From Girardinichthys multiradiatus (taxonomy: Eukaryota > Chordata > Actinopteri > Cyprinodontiformes > Goodeidae): DNA of 64,000 bases. Below the pieces are notes generated by a model that saw only the letters and a program-made list of their open reading frames with translations, made no database searches and was not told the origin of the DNA. The position numbers were made by a program, and so were the translations under genes. Below, in pieces: positions 25,341-38,690 of the stretch; position 1 is the stretch's first letter, and each line of letters opens with the position of its first letter. The DNA lies in NCBI RefSeq assembly GCF_021462225.1, contig NC_061806.1:29373644-29437643 (forward strand). Reading direction: 5' to 3'.

Positions 25341-27079
25341 CCCTAAAAAAAAGACCAGTTCAAATTAATTATTAAAACAAATTTTAAAATTTTAAATTAA
25401 AGCATCAGTTTTTTTCCTCCATGATAAAGGACTTTCAGTTGATATTACTGAGGAGGTGTTTCTACTGCATGTGTTTTTAGGGTCCTGTGTATCCTGATTT
25501 ATAGACATTTCCCAGTCAGAGATCCATGGAAATGTGGGAATGATGTGGCAGGAAGAAGCGATGTTCAGAACTATCGGTTCGTGTTCCTCCATGTTTCTTT
25601 TCTTCTTATGCACACCAGCAGGGCTTGATAAATGAACTATGCTGCGCACGAAAAGCAAACTGCAGGCAGATTTATGATCACGTATAACTGGAATGAAACG
25701 AGGATGCATGCTAGGAACATCGATGCATGAAACTGGACCTGAAATTAGTGCTGCTTCCTCCTCACACACATTCTGTGTCAACATTTTGACAGATGTTTTT
25801 AAAAGTGTGGAGAAAATGATAATTTTGTGCCTGCTCATGTCATATGGAGATGACCTGCATTTTAATCTCAATCTTCTCTCCTCCATCTGGTGCCCTCAGC
25901 TGTTTCTGCATCATATTTTTGTAAGATTTTTCCCCACTTTCACCTGTCCTATGAGCTGCAAACATGCACGTCTGTGCAATACTTTGCTGTTATTTATATC
26001 CATACCCAATGACAGTAATTTACAAGCATAAATGTATGGTGTATTTGTGCCTTCAGGGCTACATATGCATGTTAAAGAATCCCAAATGAAGGTTTTTTCA
26101 AAATCTTTTTTATTCTGTCAATTTCTCATTGCAGGCCCTTTCTCACACTTACATAAAGGGATATTTAAAGGCAAAGCAACTTGACAATACAAAAGCCGAA
26201 AAACAACATCCACAAACAACAAACCTATCGCTTTTTTTGGTTCTCTGCAGAACTACAGAACATCTTTTCTCTGTGTCTCATTTTGAGGAAGATCCTCAGG
26301 CAAAACTTTGCAGAGACAAACTGCTTCCAGCAGCGGAGAAGAAAGAAGGGAGAGATTTATAAGTAAAGTCCAAGACTTTTTGTTACTTCACAGACTGGCT
26401 GGTGTGAATAGATTATTCATGGTGAGAAGAGAAGAACTCGAGTGGGGGGATGTGGAGAACAAAAGGTATAAAAGAAAGAAGGAACAAAATCTGCTTGAGG
26501 AAATTACTGAGTGCTGAAGCCTTAATCATTGCACCGTCTATATTTATTATGCAGCTCTGGTTCTAATGCTCTTTTTTCATCTAAGCAGTTCAAGCTTGGA
26601 GGTAGAGCCATTTTCGTAACTAGTTCTGTTTTTAACAGCACACAAAGATAACTAAAGTGCAGGCGAAGAGTTTATCTGCGCAGAACAGGATTTGTCATCT
26701 CTGGAAACAGATGTTTTGTGCCTTGATGACCCATATTATTAGAAACAAAGATTCCCTCTTATATTTGAAAATACATTTCAGTCCACAATGTTGTGCACGG
26801 ATAGGTTCAAGAGTGGTGTGAACTTTTTTCTTGGAAAGTATTTCTTGTGGAAGGTAAAGTAAGCACAGCTTCTTGTAGCAACATCAAAGCTTTAAACTGA
26901 CAAAAATGGCTTCTGCAAACAATGAGATGTTGGAAAATCTTCCGTTCCCCCGGTCTGATGTTCCAGTTTGAGCCCCTCAGCATCCATTGGTTACAAGTTT
27001 CTGTCTTTATGAAGAACCAACACTAAACAAATATCCAGGGGGACAACTGGGTAACCGTTCAATCAGCATTCAGCTAATC
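25341..27079. other. no gene recognised
   Basis: Contains the longest unassigned minus-strand open frame of the area (25392-25886, 164 residues), which has no recognisable domain; I do not call it a gene. Confidence 0.5.
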
Positions 27080-27714
27080 ACGGTAGCATTTGTGCACAAA
27101 TTTGATCTAAATCCTGGGAGGAAGAGACAACCCTGTGAATATTTTTCACAAGTAATAGAAAATTTTATAATGTCAGGGAAAAAGAGGAGAACAGATGTAT
27201 AGACACATTTAACGTAGAAAAAAACAAGACGTTGTGTAAACCATGCGGGACAATGATCTCCGGTAAAAAGACAACTAATCTTAAATGACATCTACAGACA
27301 AGTCATCCAGATCTACGTGCAAAGGTAACTGGTTTAAGGCAAACATTATTTCGTTAACTGCTATTGTGTTTTTACAATGCTTTAGTACTATGCTTTACTA
27401 TAATAAAACTATACCACTGCTTTTCTGTTAAGTTAATGTTAGAGACAGGAAGGCTGTGGGTGGTAAAAAAAAAATGGATTCATTTTGTGTTATTCAAGGA
27501 AATTGGTGAAAAAATATTTACATTTTACATATAATTTATTTGACTAAATTGACTGTAGATTTAGTCGACTAAATTCCTATGATAATTAGTTGACTAAAAC
27601 TAGACTAAAACTAAAGCAATTCTGATGACTAAATTATGAATAAAACTAAATTACATTTTTGTCAAAAGACTAAGACTAAAAGTAAATCAAAATTTACTGT
27701 CAAAATTAACACTG
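27080..27714 (+). mobile_element. hAT-type fossil with BED zinc finger
   Basis: At 27184-27330 one frame reads FNVEKNKTLCKPCG.. then ..LQTSHPDLRAKV. Cys codons are at 27235 and 27244 (C-x2-C) and His codons at 27289 and 27304 (H-x4-H): a BED-type zinc finger, the DNA-binding N-terminus of hAT transposases. A TGA at 27286-27288 interrupts it, and the MSGKKRRTDV start lies in another frame. An AAG|GTAACT splice-donor-like site follows at 27324. The right end (27570-27714) is rich in ttagtc/gactaaaac repeats and closes with caaaattaacactg, an end seen in fish hAT repeats. The left end and the catalytic/dimerisation domain were not found. Confidence 0.6.
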
Positions 27715-27910
27715 GTACAATAAATACAAGTTCAGGTATTTAAGAATATTTGCAATATGAGGGAATAATTGGGCATAACTCCAACCACAAGATGGCGGCA
27801 TAGTGCTACCAATATGACCATTGTATATGTAGAATATGCATCAGCTGACATCACTTGGACACATGCAGTACCATTTTTTTCTCTTTTTGTTAATTTGAAT
27901 TTGCAATTTA

Positions 27911-28366
27911 TGGTTTTCTTTATGTTTAGGACTATTTGCATTGTATTCTCACTGAAGGCATTACAACTGTGAATGGCCACATATGGAATTATGTAGCAAA
28001 AGAAATTGCAAAATAATTGTTGTGATGACTGAAATATAAGCCTTCTGTTGTCTGTCAATGAACCTCGGAAGTTCTTTCAAGACTTTGAAAATCTTTTTCA
28101 GGTGACCACCTCATGAAGCTCATGGAGAGAATACCAAGAGAGCAAAGCAGTTATCAGAGCAAAGGTTGGCTATTTTGAAGAATCTAAAATATAAAAATGC
28201 TCCAAATATAAAAATGTTTGGTTATTTCACACTTTTTGTCACTACATAATTCAATGTGTGTCCATTCACAGGGTTTCCTATGGTGAGAATCTACAATTTA
28301 AATAGTCATGAAAATAAAGAGACCCCTTAAGTGAGAAAGTGTATCTAAAACTCTGGACCGGTAGTG
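27911..28366 (+). mobile_element. internally deleted Tc1-like copy (MITE-like)
   Basis: The left end (ttttctttatg.. to atatggaattatgtag) and right end (tagtcatgaaaataaagag.. to ggaccggtagtg) are inverted relatives, and both resemble the ends of the element at 3919-5360. Between them lies the transposase C-terminal block (ggtgaccacctcatgaag.. gttggctattttgaagaatc, 28099-28185) but no catalytic core. About 456 bp, non-autonomous. Confidence 0.7.
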
Positions 28367-28369
28367 TAC

Positions 28370-28861
28370 AGTCAAGCCTTCCATACCATACCTTCCATAA
28401 AGACAACCACCAAAAAATAACTGTAAATACAAATTATTTTTAAAAAACAATAATATAGTAATGTTAAATAAAAGTACAACTCAAGCGGTTTAAATTCTAA
28501 ACATAAAATGCGTTCCTCAATTATTGAAACATCATGACCCACCATATTCCACAAAGTGGCTTAGTCTGGATGCCGTTTCCAACTGGTGGGGCTACCGGAC
28601 GCTCCTTTCAAAAGGGGGAAAAGAGGAAGGCAGCAGCAAAAACAGAAATTACTAAGAACTGAGAGGAAAAATAGATAACGGAAAAAGGGGGAGGAAACTA
28701 AGGGGACAAATCTTTCAAAAATGTCTGTCTGGATGTTAATGTCATATTTTACTGACATTTTAGATTTGTTCCTAGGAAGACATCCATGTTTTGTATATAA
28801 GTATTGTTAAAAACTTGTAGTAAGTATAGTAAGCAAAATATGGACTTATAAAGAATATTTT
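28370..28861. other. no recognisable feature
   Basis: No supported gene or repeat. Confidence 0.45.
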
Positions 28862-28925
28862 CAGAATCAGAATCAGCTTTATCGCCAAGTTTGTACATAC
28901 AAACAAGAAATTTGACTCCGGTACA
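28862..28925 (-). repeat. LINE 3' tail, minus orientation
   Basis: tcagaatcagaatcagcttt followed by tcgccaagtttgtacataca is the reverse complement of a fish LINE 3' end that closes in TTCTGA/GATTCT repeats. The opposite orientation of the same tail is at 38770-38840. It sits about 65 bp left of the + strand Rex1 body. Confidence 0.65.
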
Positions 28926-29334
28926 CTTTGCTCTCTGGGTTTGTTTTTTTTTGTTTGTTTTGTTTTTGTTTAATGCATTATAAGATATATTTATGCATAA
29001 GATGGTGCTGATGATAGCCTCGGAGCTTCGCTCTTTCTTTCTTTGTGTATTTTGTGTGTTTTTATGTTTTTCGAGGAACAGTACCACAATTCTGTGGTCT
29101 TATTCAGCAGAGAGAAACTTCTCAACATCAGAGAGTCCTCTCTTGGGATTTTTTCACCATCCTTCATCGATCCGAGGTTCACTGAGCTCCTGGCAAGCGG
29201 AGCTGCGGCACTCTATGGGATACTGCGCCAAAGGTGTCGGAGGGTAAAGCGCGCTGGTAAAGCTCCGCAAACAAGGACTTCGCACACCACCGCCTTCAAT
29301 CCACCTGGCAAATGTCCGTTCTCTAAGTAACAAG

Positions 29335-29751
29335 ATGGACGAGCTGCTTCTTCTCAGCTATAAAAACACGGACCTCCGTGGATCAGCGGTTCTCTGCTTT
29401 ACCGAGACATGGCTGAGTGAAAACATCCCGGACCGCACACTGTTGATGCCGAGCTTCCATTTGTTCAGAGTGGATCGCAGCGTGGAGCTGTCGGGGAAGA
29501 AGCGAGGAGGCGGAATCTGCTTTTATATAAATGAAGGTTGGTGCAGAGACATAAAAGTGCTGGGGAAAACATGTAGTCCTGATCTGGAGTCATTTTCCAC
29601 GAACTGTAAACCGTTTTATTCACCGAGAGAGTTTTCCTCGTTTATAATAATTGGCTCATATTTTCCACCGCATGGCTGCACTTCTGCCGCTGAAAAACAT
29701 CTCGGAGAAAAAATACATGGACTCTTTCATCATAATACTGGGAGAATTTAA
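29335..29751 (+). pseudogene. Rex1-like endonuclease (APE type), truncated
   Basis: The 138-residue frame from MDELLLLSYK continues an upstream open stretch HLANVRSLSNK (29303-29334), the usual start of the nuclease core with its Asn. The metal-binding Glu is in CFTETWL (residues about 22-28), followed by GGGICFYINEGWC and FYSPREFSSF blocks. The frame ends where one base is lost or gained near 29740; in another frame the next block reads IIILGEFN, with Glu replacing the catalytic Asp of GDFN. LPKYREHIKCPTREKNTLDH then follows in yet another frame. The enzyme would nick target DNA to prime reverse transcription. Confidence 0.85.
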
Positions 29752-29973
29752 CTCCCCAAATACAGAGAGCATATTAAGTGTCCCACCAGAGAAAAAAACA
29801 CACTAGACCATTGTTACACAACTTTAAAGGAATCATATCAGGCTGTTACCAGGGCTGCTCTGGGATTTTTGGATGATTCTCTTATCCACCTCATCCCAAC
29901 CTACAGACAGAGACTAAGATCTTCCACACCCACGGTTCACACTGTTAAAAAGTAGACTGAGGAACCAAAGCAG

Positions 29974-31513
29974 ATGCTACAGGCCTGCTTTGAATGCACA
30001 GACTGGACTGTTTTTGAAACTTCAGCCACTGACTTAAACCAACTAACTGATGTGGTGACATCATACATCAGTTTCTGTGAGGACATGTGTGTGCAGACCA
30101 AGACCTTCTGCACCTTTGGGAACAATAAGCCATGGTTTACTCCACACCTCAGGAATCTGCGCAGGGAAAAGGAAGAAGCTCACAGCAGTGGAGATTGGGC
30201 GCGGTACAGGCAGGCCAGGAACAGACTAACAAAAGAGATCAAAGCAGGCAAGAGAAGCTACAGTGAGAAGCTAAAGAACAGCCTTTCTACTGGTGACACT
30301 TCAGCTGTATGGACTGGTCTGAGAAACCTGACTGGCTATAGGAGCCCTCCCACCCATCCTGAACAGAATCCTCGTCTGGCTAACCGTCTGAATGGCGTCT
30401 ACTGCAGACATGACAGGAAGCCGTTCACACCTCAAATCATCTCCTCCACATCCCATTCAGGAACAAATTCTTCCCATAAAGCAACCAACCCCCTATCTTC
30501 AGATCCTCTGCCTGCACTAAAGATCTCCGAGGAAGATGTAAATAGGCTCTTTCAGCGCATGAAAACAAAGAAAGCTGGAGGACCTGATAATGTCTCCCCA
30601 TCATGCCTGAAACCCTGTGCAAATCAACTCGCCCCGATCTTCAACAAGTCACTGGAGAAATGTGAGGTCCCCTCCTGCTTCAAACAATCCACTATCATCC
30701 CTTTGCCCAAGAAACCCACCATCCTAGGATTAAATGACTACAGGCCTGTAGCCCTGACGTCTGTGGTCATGAAATCCTTTGAGCGGCTGGTGTTGAAGCA
30801 CCTGAAAGACATCACAGGCCCCCTGCTGGGCCCCCTGCCGTTTGCTTACCGAGCAAACAGGTCGGCAGATGATGCTGTCAACTTAGGTCTACACTTCATC
30901 CTGCAACACCTCGACCACCCAGGGACGTACGCCAGGATCCTGTTTGTAGACATCCGCTCGGCCTTCAACACCATCATACCAGACATCCTCCACCAGAAGC
31001 TCACCCAGCTAAGCAGCCCAGCCTCCACTTGTCAGTGGATCAACAGCTTCCTGATGGACCGAGAGCAGCAGGTGAGACTGGGGAGCATCTTCTCCCGCAC
31101 CAGATCTATAAGTACTGGTGCCCCCCAGGGGTGTGTTCTATCCACACTCCTGTTCTCCCTGTACACAAATGACTGCACCTCAGCGGACTTGTCCCTGAAA
31201 CTCCTGAAGTTTGCAGATGACACAACTGTCATTGGTCTGATCCAAGATAGTGATGAGTCTGCATACAGACAGGAGGTGGATCGGCTGGTACACTGGTGTT
31301 GTCAGAACTACCTTGAATTCAACCCACTCAAGACTGTTGACCACTTCAGGTTCTTAGGAACCACCTTCTCTCAGGACCTGAGATGGTCCTCACACATAGA
31401 CACTGTTCAGAAGAAAGACCAGCAGAGACTTTACTTCCTGAGTACAACCTTCCACAGGACCTGCTGGTCATCTTCTACACTGCCATCATTCAGTCTGTCC
31501 TGTCTTCATCCAT
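29974..31513 (+). pseudogene. Rex1-like reverse transcriptase, 3'-truncated
   Basis: One open frame of about 513 relevant residues. It starts after a TAG (about 29953) that replaces a Trp codon, so the Met at 29974 is not a natural start. NDYRPVALTSV lies at residues 254-264, motif A FVDIRSAFN at 324-332, GAPQGCVLS at 382-390 and the catalytic FADD box at 413-416. After NPLKTV (450-455) about 26 residues are missing, and after YFLS (about 490) the frame shifts. Residues beyond about 513, to the stop at 31674, are read from antisense sequence of a Rex1 3' end and are not part of the protein family. Confidence 0.88.
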
Positions 31514-31829
31514 CTTATGTCCTTAAATATACAGATATACAAAGGTGCATTTGCAACTTCCGTATGCAGTTCTTTGGTACTCTATTAAATGTTCATCAGA
31601 GAAACAGCCTGGGGGAAGAAACTGTCTCTGTGGCGGCTGGTTTTAGTAAACCATGCTCTGTAGCGACTGTCTGAAGGTAAAACTCTAAACAGTTTATGTG
31701 CAGGGTGTGTGGGGTCTGCAGATATTTTAACAGCTCTTTTCCTGACCCTAGACCTGTATAAGTCCTGGATGGAGGGAAGGTCAGCTCTTATTATTCTCTC
31801 TGCAGTCCTGATTATTCATTGCAGTCAAT
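31514..31829 (-). mobile_element. Rex1 C-terminus and 3' UTR in inverted orientation
   Basis: Read on the minus strand from 31829: LQ, a stop, then IIRTAERIIRADLPS, IQDLYRSRVRKRA, ADPTHPAHKLF and RHRDSFFPQAVSLMN, followed by stops near 31585 and 3' UTR down to the junction at about 31514. This is precisely the part missing from the + strand Rex1 body, lacking only some 12-15 residues at the break. It fits an in-place inversion of the element's 3' end better than an independent copy. Confidence 0.8.
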
Positions 31830-32211
31830 TTTTTATATTTAATAACACTATTTAACATGGTGAGGGCTCAACCCTACAAGGAAAGTTTTAAAGGAGCAGG
31901 AATGAGGGAGATCTTTATTCCCATGCTCTATGAGATTTTCCTGTTTACCCCCCGCCCCCCAAAAAAATTAACTGGGATTTTCTCCCCTTGTTGTAAAGCT
32001 GATCTGGCTTTCTGACTGTTGATCAATATTTTTAAATTGTATTTCAGATGTTATTTGTAGACACATTTTGGAGCATAAACAATGAACACCCTCAGGTCAT
32101 ATGGAAATATCAAACACCTTTATAAACAAAGTTGTAAATTATCATCATATTTCAGTCAAAAACTGTGGTTCCCAATGCAGCTCAGTGCCGAGCATTGATT
32201 AGCACTCAGAG
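31830..32211. other. no recognisable feature
   Basis: AT-rich; could contain the rest of the Rex1 3' UTR, but I cannot show it. Confidence 0.4.
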
Positions 32212-32625
32212 TGTCAGGGTTCTGGGTTTTTGTGTGTGTGTGTTTGTGTTCACTTTGTTTTTAGCTTTCAGATGGTTCCAGAGTTTCTCAGGTGCACGGG
32301 GTGACAGATGCGACTGATCTGCTGATTGCCTTGAGGAGTATTTAAGCAGGACGCTGCCAGAGTGTTTGCCTTCAGTGGTAACAAACCTAGCCACTACCCA
32401 AGCTATGCTTCGTTCCATGAATCTTTGCTGACATTGTGTTTGATTTTTCGTAGGCTGAAACCTGAACCTTGTTTGTCTTCGTTGAGCTTCGTCTTTGGCT
32501 CCAGTGATTTCCTGGATGCTCAAGTCATATCGAAAATGACACAGAGAGCCGCCATGGACATTTTTACAATAAACAATAAGAAGATGACAATGGGCTCATG
32601 TTCTTCCTGATACTCAGACTTTATA
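32212..32625 (+). mobile_element. probable solo LTR
   Basis: Starts TGTCAGGGTTCTGGG. It has a TATA-like tatttaa at 32339-32345 and an AATAAA at 32568-32573, and closes near gttcttcctgatactcag. The U3-R-U5 order resembles fish LTRs. No clean TG..CA end or target duplication could be fixed on the right, so the boundary is approximate. Confidence 0.5.
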
Positions 32626-34128
32626 TGAGCAGAATTAATGATGAATTAGCAGCAGAATTTTAAACATGGAAGTCACAAAGTTACAGTTGGCAGTTGCTTT
32701 AAGCCCTTGATGCTTAGATCTGCAAAGAGTAGATGCTTCTGAGGGACCAATTCCTGGGTTTGGAGCTGGAGATTTTAACACTGGAGCAGAAAGAACTGAG
32801 GCCAAGTTAGGAACTATGTTAAAAGCTGAGATCCAAATCTGAATAAACATGATGTATTTTACCTTGGATAGATTCATCAGATGGAGAAACACTCACAGGT
32901 GCTCCTACATAATCATGATGGTTAAAAATTCACAGTTCTGAATTGAGCGCCATGTGTACAGTCCATCAAAACACAGAACACTCTTCAGCTGCACTAATGC
33001 ACCATTCATTCAGCAGATTATATGGAGTTACAGCAGAGTTCTGTGCACAGCTGTATTCAAGTGTGTTTGTGTACACACCAATAAATGTGACAGCGGATAA
33101 GAAGCACTTACGAACACAACCCCAGGCGAGGTGGACACAGAGCTTTGCTCGTTCCCACTCACAGCTAAGTCAACACTCAGCGTTACTAGGAGAGTCGAGC
33201 GGCGAAGCGCAAAACATCACCAGTGACAGAAACATTAAAAGGTGCAAAGAATAAATAAACCTACATACAGGTTTGTCCTTCACATGTTGCTAATCCTGAA
33301 AATCCCTGCTTCAAACAAGAAACACTTGCTTCCATCTCAGAGATATTTAATTAGGATATTAATTTAGAGACATCACAGTGAAGAAGAATAAGATCCAACA
33401 TGGACACAGTGGAAAGACACACAGCTTTCAAATAATCTTTCCATGTGGTTAAAGTAAAGCCAACTGTAACTGTCCTTTATTTGCTTTACATGATTTATAA
33501 TGCCTGTGGCAGGAGGACATAGCAAAGGTTTAGTGATTTACTTTATTCCTCATGTATTTAGAATGATTCTAGGACTGTTTTACCAGCAGACAACTGTATT
33601 AAGAAGGTTAAAAATAACCAAAACATTAATTATTTCAGCTGAAATGTTCGGTATTTTTGTATGGTCAAATATGACAGAAGAAAAATGTAACTTCAAGTAA
33701 TTTTCATTGAAGCCATGTGTTTCAAAATGTATCTGAGTGCTGCATTCATCGGAACAAGGTGAATGCAGGTACAAGGTATAAAAGGTATGAACACAGAGAG
33801 TTAAAAGAAAAATTCACAGCACGAACTGAATGCCGTTATTTAAAAAAGCTTGTCATCCAGTTTGTAACCTTCCATCTTCGGTTTTAAACAGCATTACCAT
33901 AATTAGAGTGATAGGTGGCGCTCTTTCAGCTTCCACATCTTGACTGTCAGTTTTTTTTTTATAACGTATTCTTGAATGAATGTTAAGGAGCCTTTTTTAA
34001 TCCAGCTGACCGGCAGGAGGCAGTGACTGGTCAGAGAGGGACAGCTACGTTACTTTATGCTCCCTACAGTCATAGAAAACATCAGATTCTCCATGACTTT
34101 ACCTGACATCTTATTAAAAGGCTTTGCA
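32626..34128. other. no gene recognised
   Basis: No supported gene or repeat. Confidence 0.45.
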
Positions 34129-34156
34129 ATGATATGATGATATGATATGATATGAT
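34129..34156. repeat. (ATGAT)n microsatellite
   Basis: Imperfect pentamer repeat, gatatgatgatatgatatga and on. Confidence 0.85.
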
Positions 34157-36856
34157 AAATATTTAAGCATTTTTTAAATCTTATCCTTTAACAATATTGG
34201 CATAAAACATTGATAGCTGTAACCTGTCTATTACTGTACTCTAGTCTTTAAAATTAAATAATTAGCTATGTTATGTTTTGGTACTTGGTTGGGGTGTGAG
34301 GTCAGCTGTGGCATCCTTCAGGGACGCTAACTTGTTCCCTCTGTCTTTCATCAATGTGGCTTCTCCTAATAGTATCTTAATATTAAATCATAATGGATGT
34401 TACCCTTTTTTATGTTGGCTGAACAGCCATGGAAGCGGCCCAAATAGGACTAATTAATATCATATTAATATAAAAGTAAAAACATCAATCCACACCCATA
34501 ACAAAATGAATCAAACTGACTAAACAGATGACAAATAATTGTCATCTGTTGTTCAAAGACACAAGGAGAATAAAACATTTCTCTCAAATAAACAAAAACC
34601 CAACAAATAATCACAAAAAATATTCTAAAATAAAGAATGTGGGTCCTCCTCAACATTTCTTATACTGCACATTAAATCTCCACCTACCTTTAAAACTAAC
34701 CATAAATTTGTGGTTCTTTTTGAGAAATAATTCTTGTTGTGAACGTTCATCTGACTTCCCTCACCTCGTCCCTTCTTGTAATGCACATTACAAATTTAAG
34801 AAAAGTGTCTAACAAATGAAATGTTAATATTTTGTTTATTACTAATGTAAATAGTCGCAAATATAATGCTTTGGAGTAGCTTTGAGTAAACCCAAACAGC
34901 TTTTGGATTTTCTGCACCTTGTTCACAAATTGTTGCAGCCTAACAAAGTTGGAGTGACACCAGACACTCTCTACTAAAACACATTGGCAGAATAAGGATC
35001 AGGAATCAGAAAATGCCATCGTTTTACTCTAGAGACTGGGCTGCCCGAACACGAGACTGAAGTTAATAACAAAGGGCAAAAACAGCAATAATCTCCATGT
35101 CACTATGAGTGAAAAGCCTGGGAAGAATGCCAGTGACCCACAGGAGAAGCAAAGAGAGATGAGATGAAAACTGACAGAAAAACACACATAAATACACAAA
35201 TATGTAGTTCAGAAACATACAAGCACATGCATGAACATGTACACAGACGCACAACTGGAAAGCAGCTGTACGCTCACACACAGTGGCGCACACACAAGCG
35301 CAAAAAGGTCAATGGTGTAATTCCTCACTGACAGAGTCTGTGCAACCGTTCTGTTGGCTGTAGATCGGGCCATGCTGACCATGAGTAATTTGTAGTGACC
35401 TTTACAGTGTCAGCTAACCCAATGAAGAGCCTGGAGGCTGACATCTGCTCTCACTAACGTGTGTGTGGGTGTGTATGTGTTAAAACACAAGTTATAGCGG
35501 TCTGAAAGCTCATGGCAACAAATAATGAAAAACATGACAAATCTGGAAAGAATGAGACATGACGCTGAAACACAAACTGTTTCGTGGTTTAGATCTGTTG
35601 GAGGACATTTGACTTCTGTGCTCCGGGAGTCGGGGAGCGAAGATGTTTTGTCTTCATATGAAGGCAAACTCAAATAGTAGCACTTCAGCTGAATCTGCTA
35701 ATGATAATGATTGAATATATGTTATTTAATATACCATTTGAGAAGGCATTAAATGTGATATATGTGTAGATTAAAGTTGCAAATAAAGCATAATGGAGAA
35801 AAACACATGCTTCAATATAGCATTAAAAATCCCCATCAACAAACCAAAGAGAAGGTTGTTATCATAAACTGTTTGCAGGGTTTGTCCCTCATCTTCATAA
35901 AGGCAGAGGCCACATAATGATCTATATGAACAGAACAATACACATTTTAACAGCTGTTCACCTAAAATATATGAGTACTATTAAATATTCATGACAGAAA
36001 TGTCACAGTTAAATTTATTTATAGAGCACATTTTAAAAACAACTGAGGATGACCAAGGTACTGTGCTGTCATAAATAAGCCTAGAAAACACAACACCCAC
36101 TGAGGTTTTAAGCTCCACCAGAGTCAAAGTTAGTCATGATAATGCACCTCCTTCCTCAGAACTTCATTCATCTGACTTCTTAACGTATGAATAGACTAGG
36201 AATGTCTGCCTCAAGAGGACAGTGTCGTATCCCAAAACAGAAAACTGCTTTTGGACAATAAGCTTCTCATATAAAGCTATAAAAAAAGCTCTCTGCAGAA
36301 CTGGAAACATCCAAAAACTTTGTAATTTTTCCAGAGAAGCAACATAATGAAGTTTCATTTGGCAAGCCTGTTAGCATGGAACAAATATTAATATATAGAT
36401 TTTGCAAATGTTTCTTTTATAACTTTGTACTCTCTTGCATGTTATTTGGTTGATTTTATAATCAGACATTTCGTGTGTTTTGTATTCTTTTGTTTATGTT
36501 TTCATTTCATTGTATTTATTGTTGCGGAAAGAAATAAAAAAATACTATGACGAAAAATCAGAGGGGAATAGATAAGTTTTTATTTAAATGCCTCTTCTGG
36601 ACAGTGTTGATTTGTAAATCAATGCAGAAATCCTAGCCGCCTTAGATTTCAGTCTGGATCTTGGAAGATCTCAGAGTAACTGACTAAACAATATCTGCAT
36701 AGATAATTGATAAAGTTGGACCCTGAAAGCTTCTATGTTTAATCCTGATTGTTCATGTTATCTAATAACTTAAAACAAATTATATTCTCAGTTGACAAGT
36801 TTGGGGTGGACTTAAAATATTAACTAAATTAGCATTACAATACTCAAACAACAAAA
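34157..36856. other. no gene recognised
   Basis: No supported gene or repeat. Confidence 0.45.
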
Positions 36857-36942
36857 TCCATCCATCCATCCATCCATCCATCCATCCATCCATCCATCCA
36901 TCCATCCATCCATCCATCCATCCATCCATCCATCCATCCATC
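36857..36942. repeat. (CCAT)n microsatellite
   Basis: About 21 perfect units. CCAT/ATGG arrays are frequent 3' ends of fish RTE/Rex3 LINEs in the opposite orientation, but no LINE body is attached here. Confidence 0.95.
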
Positions 36943-38690
36943 ACTGAACCAGTTTAAAAATGCAGTTGTGTATAAATTTGCTGAAACTTGGCCATTTTAA
37001 AAGTTTTTCTTTTCCAGGAGCAACCACTGTCTGCCCTTCAAAGTCTATTATTTTAATAATCCTTCAGAAAGAAAAACAGCAGCTCAGTCTTTTAATGTTG
37101 TTTTCTAAAGTGCAACTAGAAACTTAGAAAGGTTAACATTAAACTTCAGACACTTCACAACTGAAGAACCATCAATTCAAATACTGACTGTGTGTTTATT
37201 TGATGTGTAACTTAAATATGTGTTAGTAAGGACTTGGATTTTAAAGGAGCTATATTTCTGGGGGTCCGGTCCTTCCTTTCCACCCTGAAATTTGTTTCAA
37301 CAGAGTTAAACATGAATAACATCTTGATAAAGCAATGGATTTTGGGGAAACAATGACTACCTTTAATTAGACTTGCAATACACACTAATAAACAACTACT
37401 TGTAAATGTCTTTGCTTGTGCTTTAACATGAACTGGTGTATGTATACCTGTCCTGGGTGCACCTAGAGTTGGAGATAGGCACCAGCCTCCATAACCTAAC
37501 CTAACCTGCGGTAACAGAAAATAGATAGATGCTATATTTATAGCACAGAATCCGACCAGCAGAGATAGCTCAACATGAAACCTGTTTTCTGCACACTAAC
37601 TTTATTTTTTGAAGAGCAAAAGCACAAAACAACAGCTGTGATTAAAGGCTTTATGATGTGAAAGCAGCAGTGTTGTGTAACTTTGCATCTGCAGCCTTTA
37701 AAGTTAATCAAAAGTCAGACAGGTCTCTGGATGCAGTCCATTAACATAAATTAAAAATCACTACTTCAAAGCAGTTATCAGACTTTCTCTTGCACATCTC
37801 TGAGGCTAAATGAGCTCTTATTACCGTTTTTAATCAAGACTCGATTACCAGACATGACATCGTTATTGCCTTTTAAAAGGCTCAGACAGGTTTATTTCAT
37901 TTTTCACGCAGTTAACTTTATTCATCTCATACGTCAATAAGAAAGTAAAATGCAGAAAGCTCTGATGTTATTTTCTGCAAAATAAAAGGAAATGGTGCAA
38001 CACAACAAAGAGGTCTGAGATCTGCATGAAGTGGAACGAAGGAAATTTAGAATCTGGTGGCGATATCCTAAATGTGTTTAAAAGAACATTTTAAAGTAAT
38101 TAAAAGCATTCTATATAACTGAGGTTATACGGATAACGAAGCTTTTACAACAAAGAAAATGTTTTGCACTCAAAAATACACCCTAAAATGAGTGCCATAT
38201 AATTTGGAAATAAAGTATGAAAACAAAGTTTAACAGATAAAAGACAAGGAGCCCCAAGGAGCAGTTAGCCTAAGACCTGGAGTACAGCAGATGACTAAAA
38301 GAAGGACGATGCCTCTTTCTGTTTCTTGACTTTTTCTACTTTATACTGACTTTTCTATTTTTTAGTACACACTGCATGCACAGACATGCTTTAACGGTCA
38401 GGAACTGGACTGAAATTTACTAAAGATGCAACCAAACCTCAGAGAAATGTTAAAAAACCCTTTAGGAAGCTGGATAATAATTCAACCAAACCGCTTTTAA
38501 ATATTACAAGACCACTAGCTGCTTGAAAGCAAAACATAAAAAAATAAAAGGTGATTTAAAATATTTAGAACCATGTTCTTTCTTTCTGTTTTACAAATAT
38601 AATTATAGAAAATGTTATTTGAGTGGTTGATGATTGTGTTGTGTTTTTGTCCTAATAAACATTTTTACAAGTGGAGTTTTTGACAGTCAG
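36943..38690. other. no gene recognised
   Basis: No supported gene. Holds only the degenerate repeat tail listed at 37437. Confidence 0.45.
37437..37530 (+). repeat. degenerate interspersed-repeat tail
   Basis: acctgtcctgggtgcacc and ggagataggcaccagcc, then gcggtaacagaaaatagatag, resemble the 3' part of an abundant fish repeat that ends in GATGG/GATAG units. Confidence 0.5.

Larger units (their letters stand above)
28990..31513 (+). mobile_element. Rex1/Babar-like LINE (CR1/L2 group), 5' and central part
   Basis: A fish non-LTR retrotransposon with an endonuclease region (about 29300-29760) and a reverse transcriptase (about 29800-31513) in several frames. The GCCTTCAACACC stretch at 30960 fits, from memory, the conserved Rex1 RT site. 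The copy is dead: GEFN instead of GDFN at 29745, a TAG near 29953, a deletion of about 26 residues after NPLKTV (near 31339), and a frameshift near 31440. Coding similarity ends at IIQSVLSSSI near 31513. The rest of the C-terminus and part of the 3' UTR continue in the opposite orientation at 31514-31829. Confidence 0.85.
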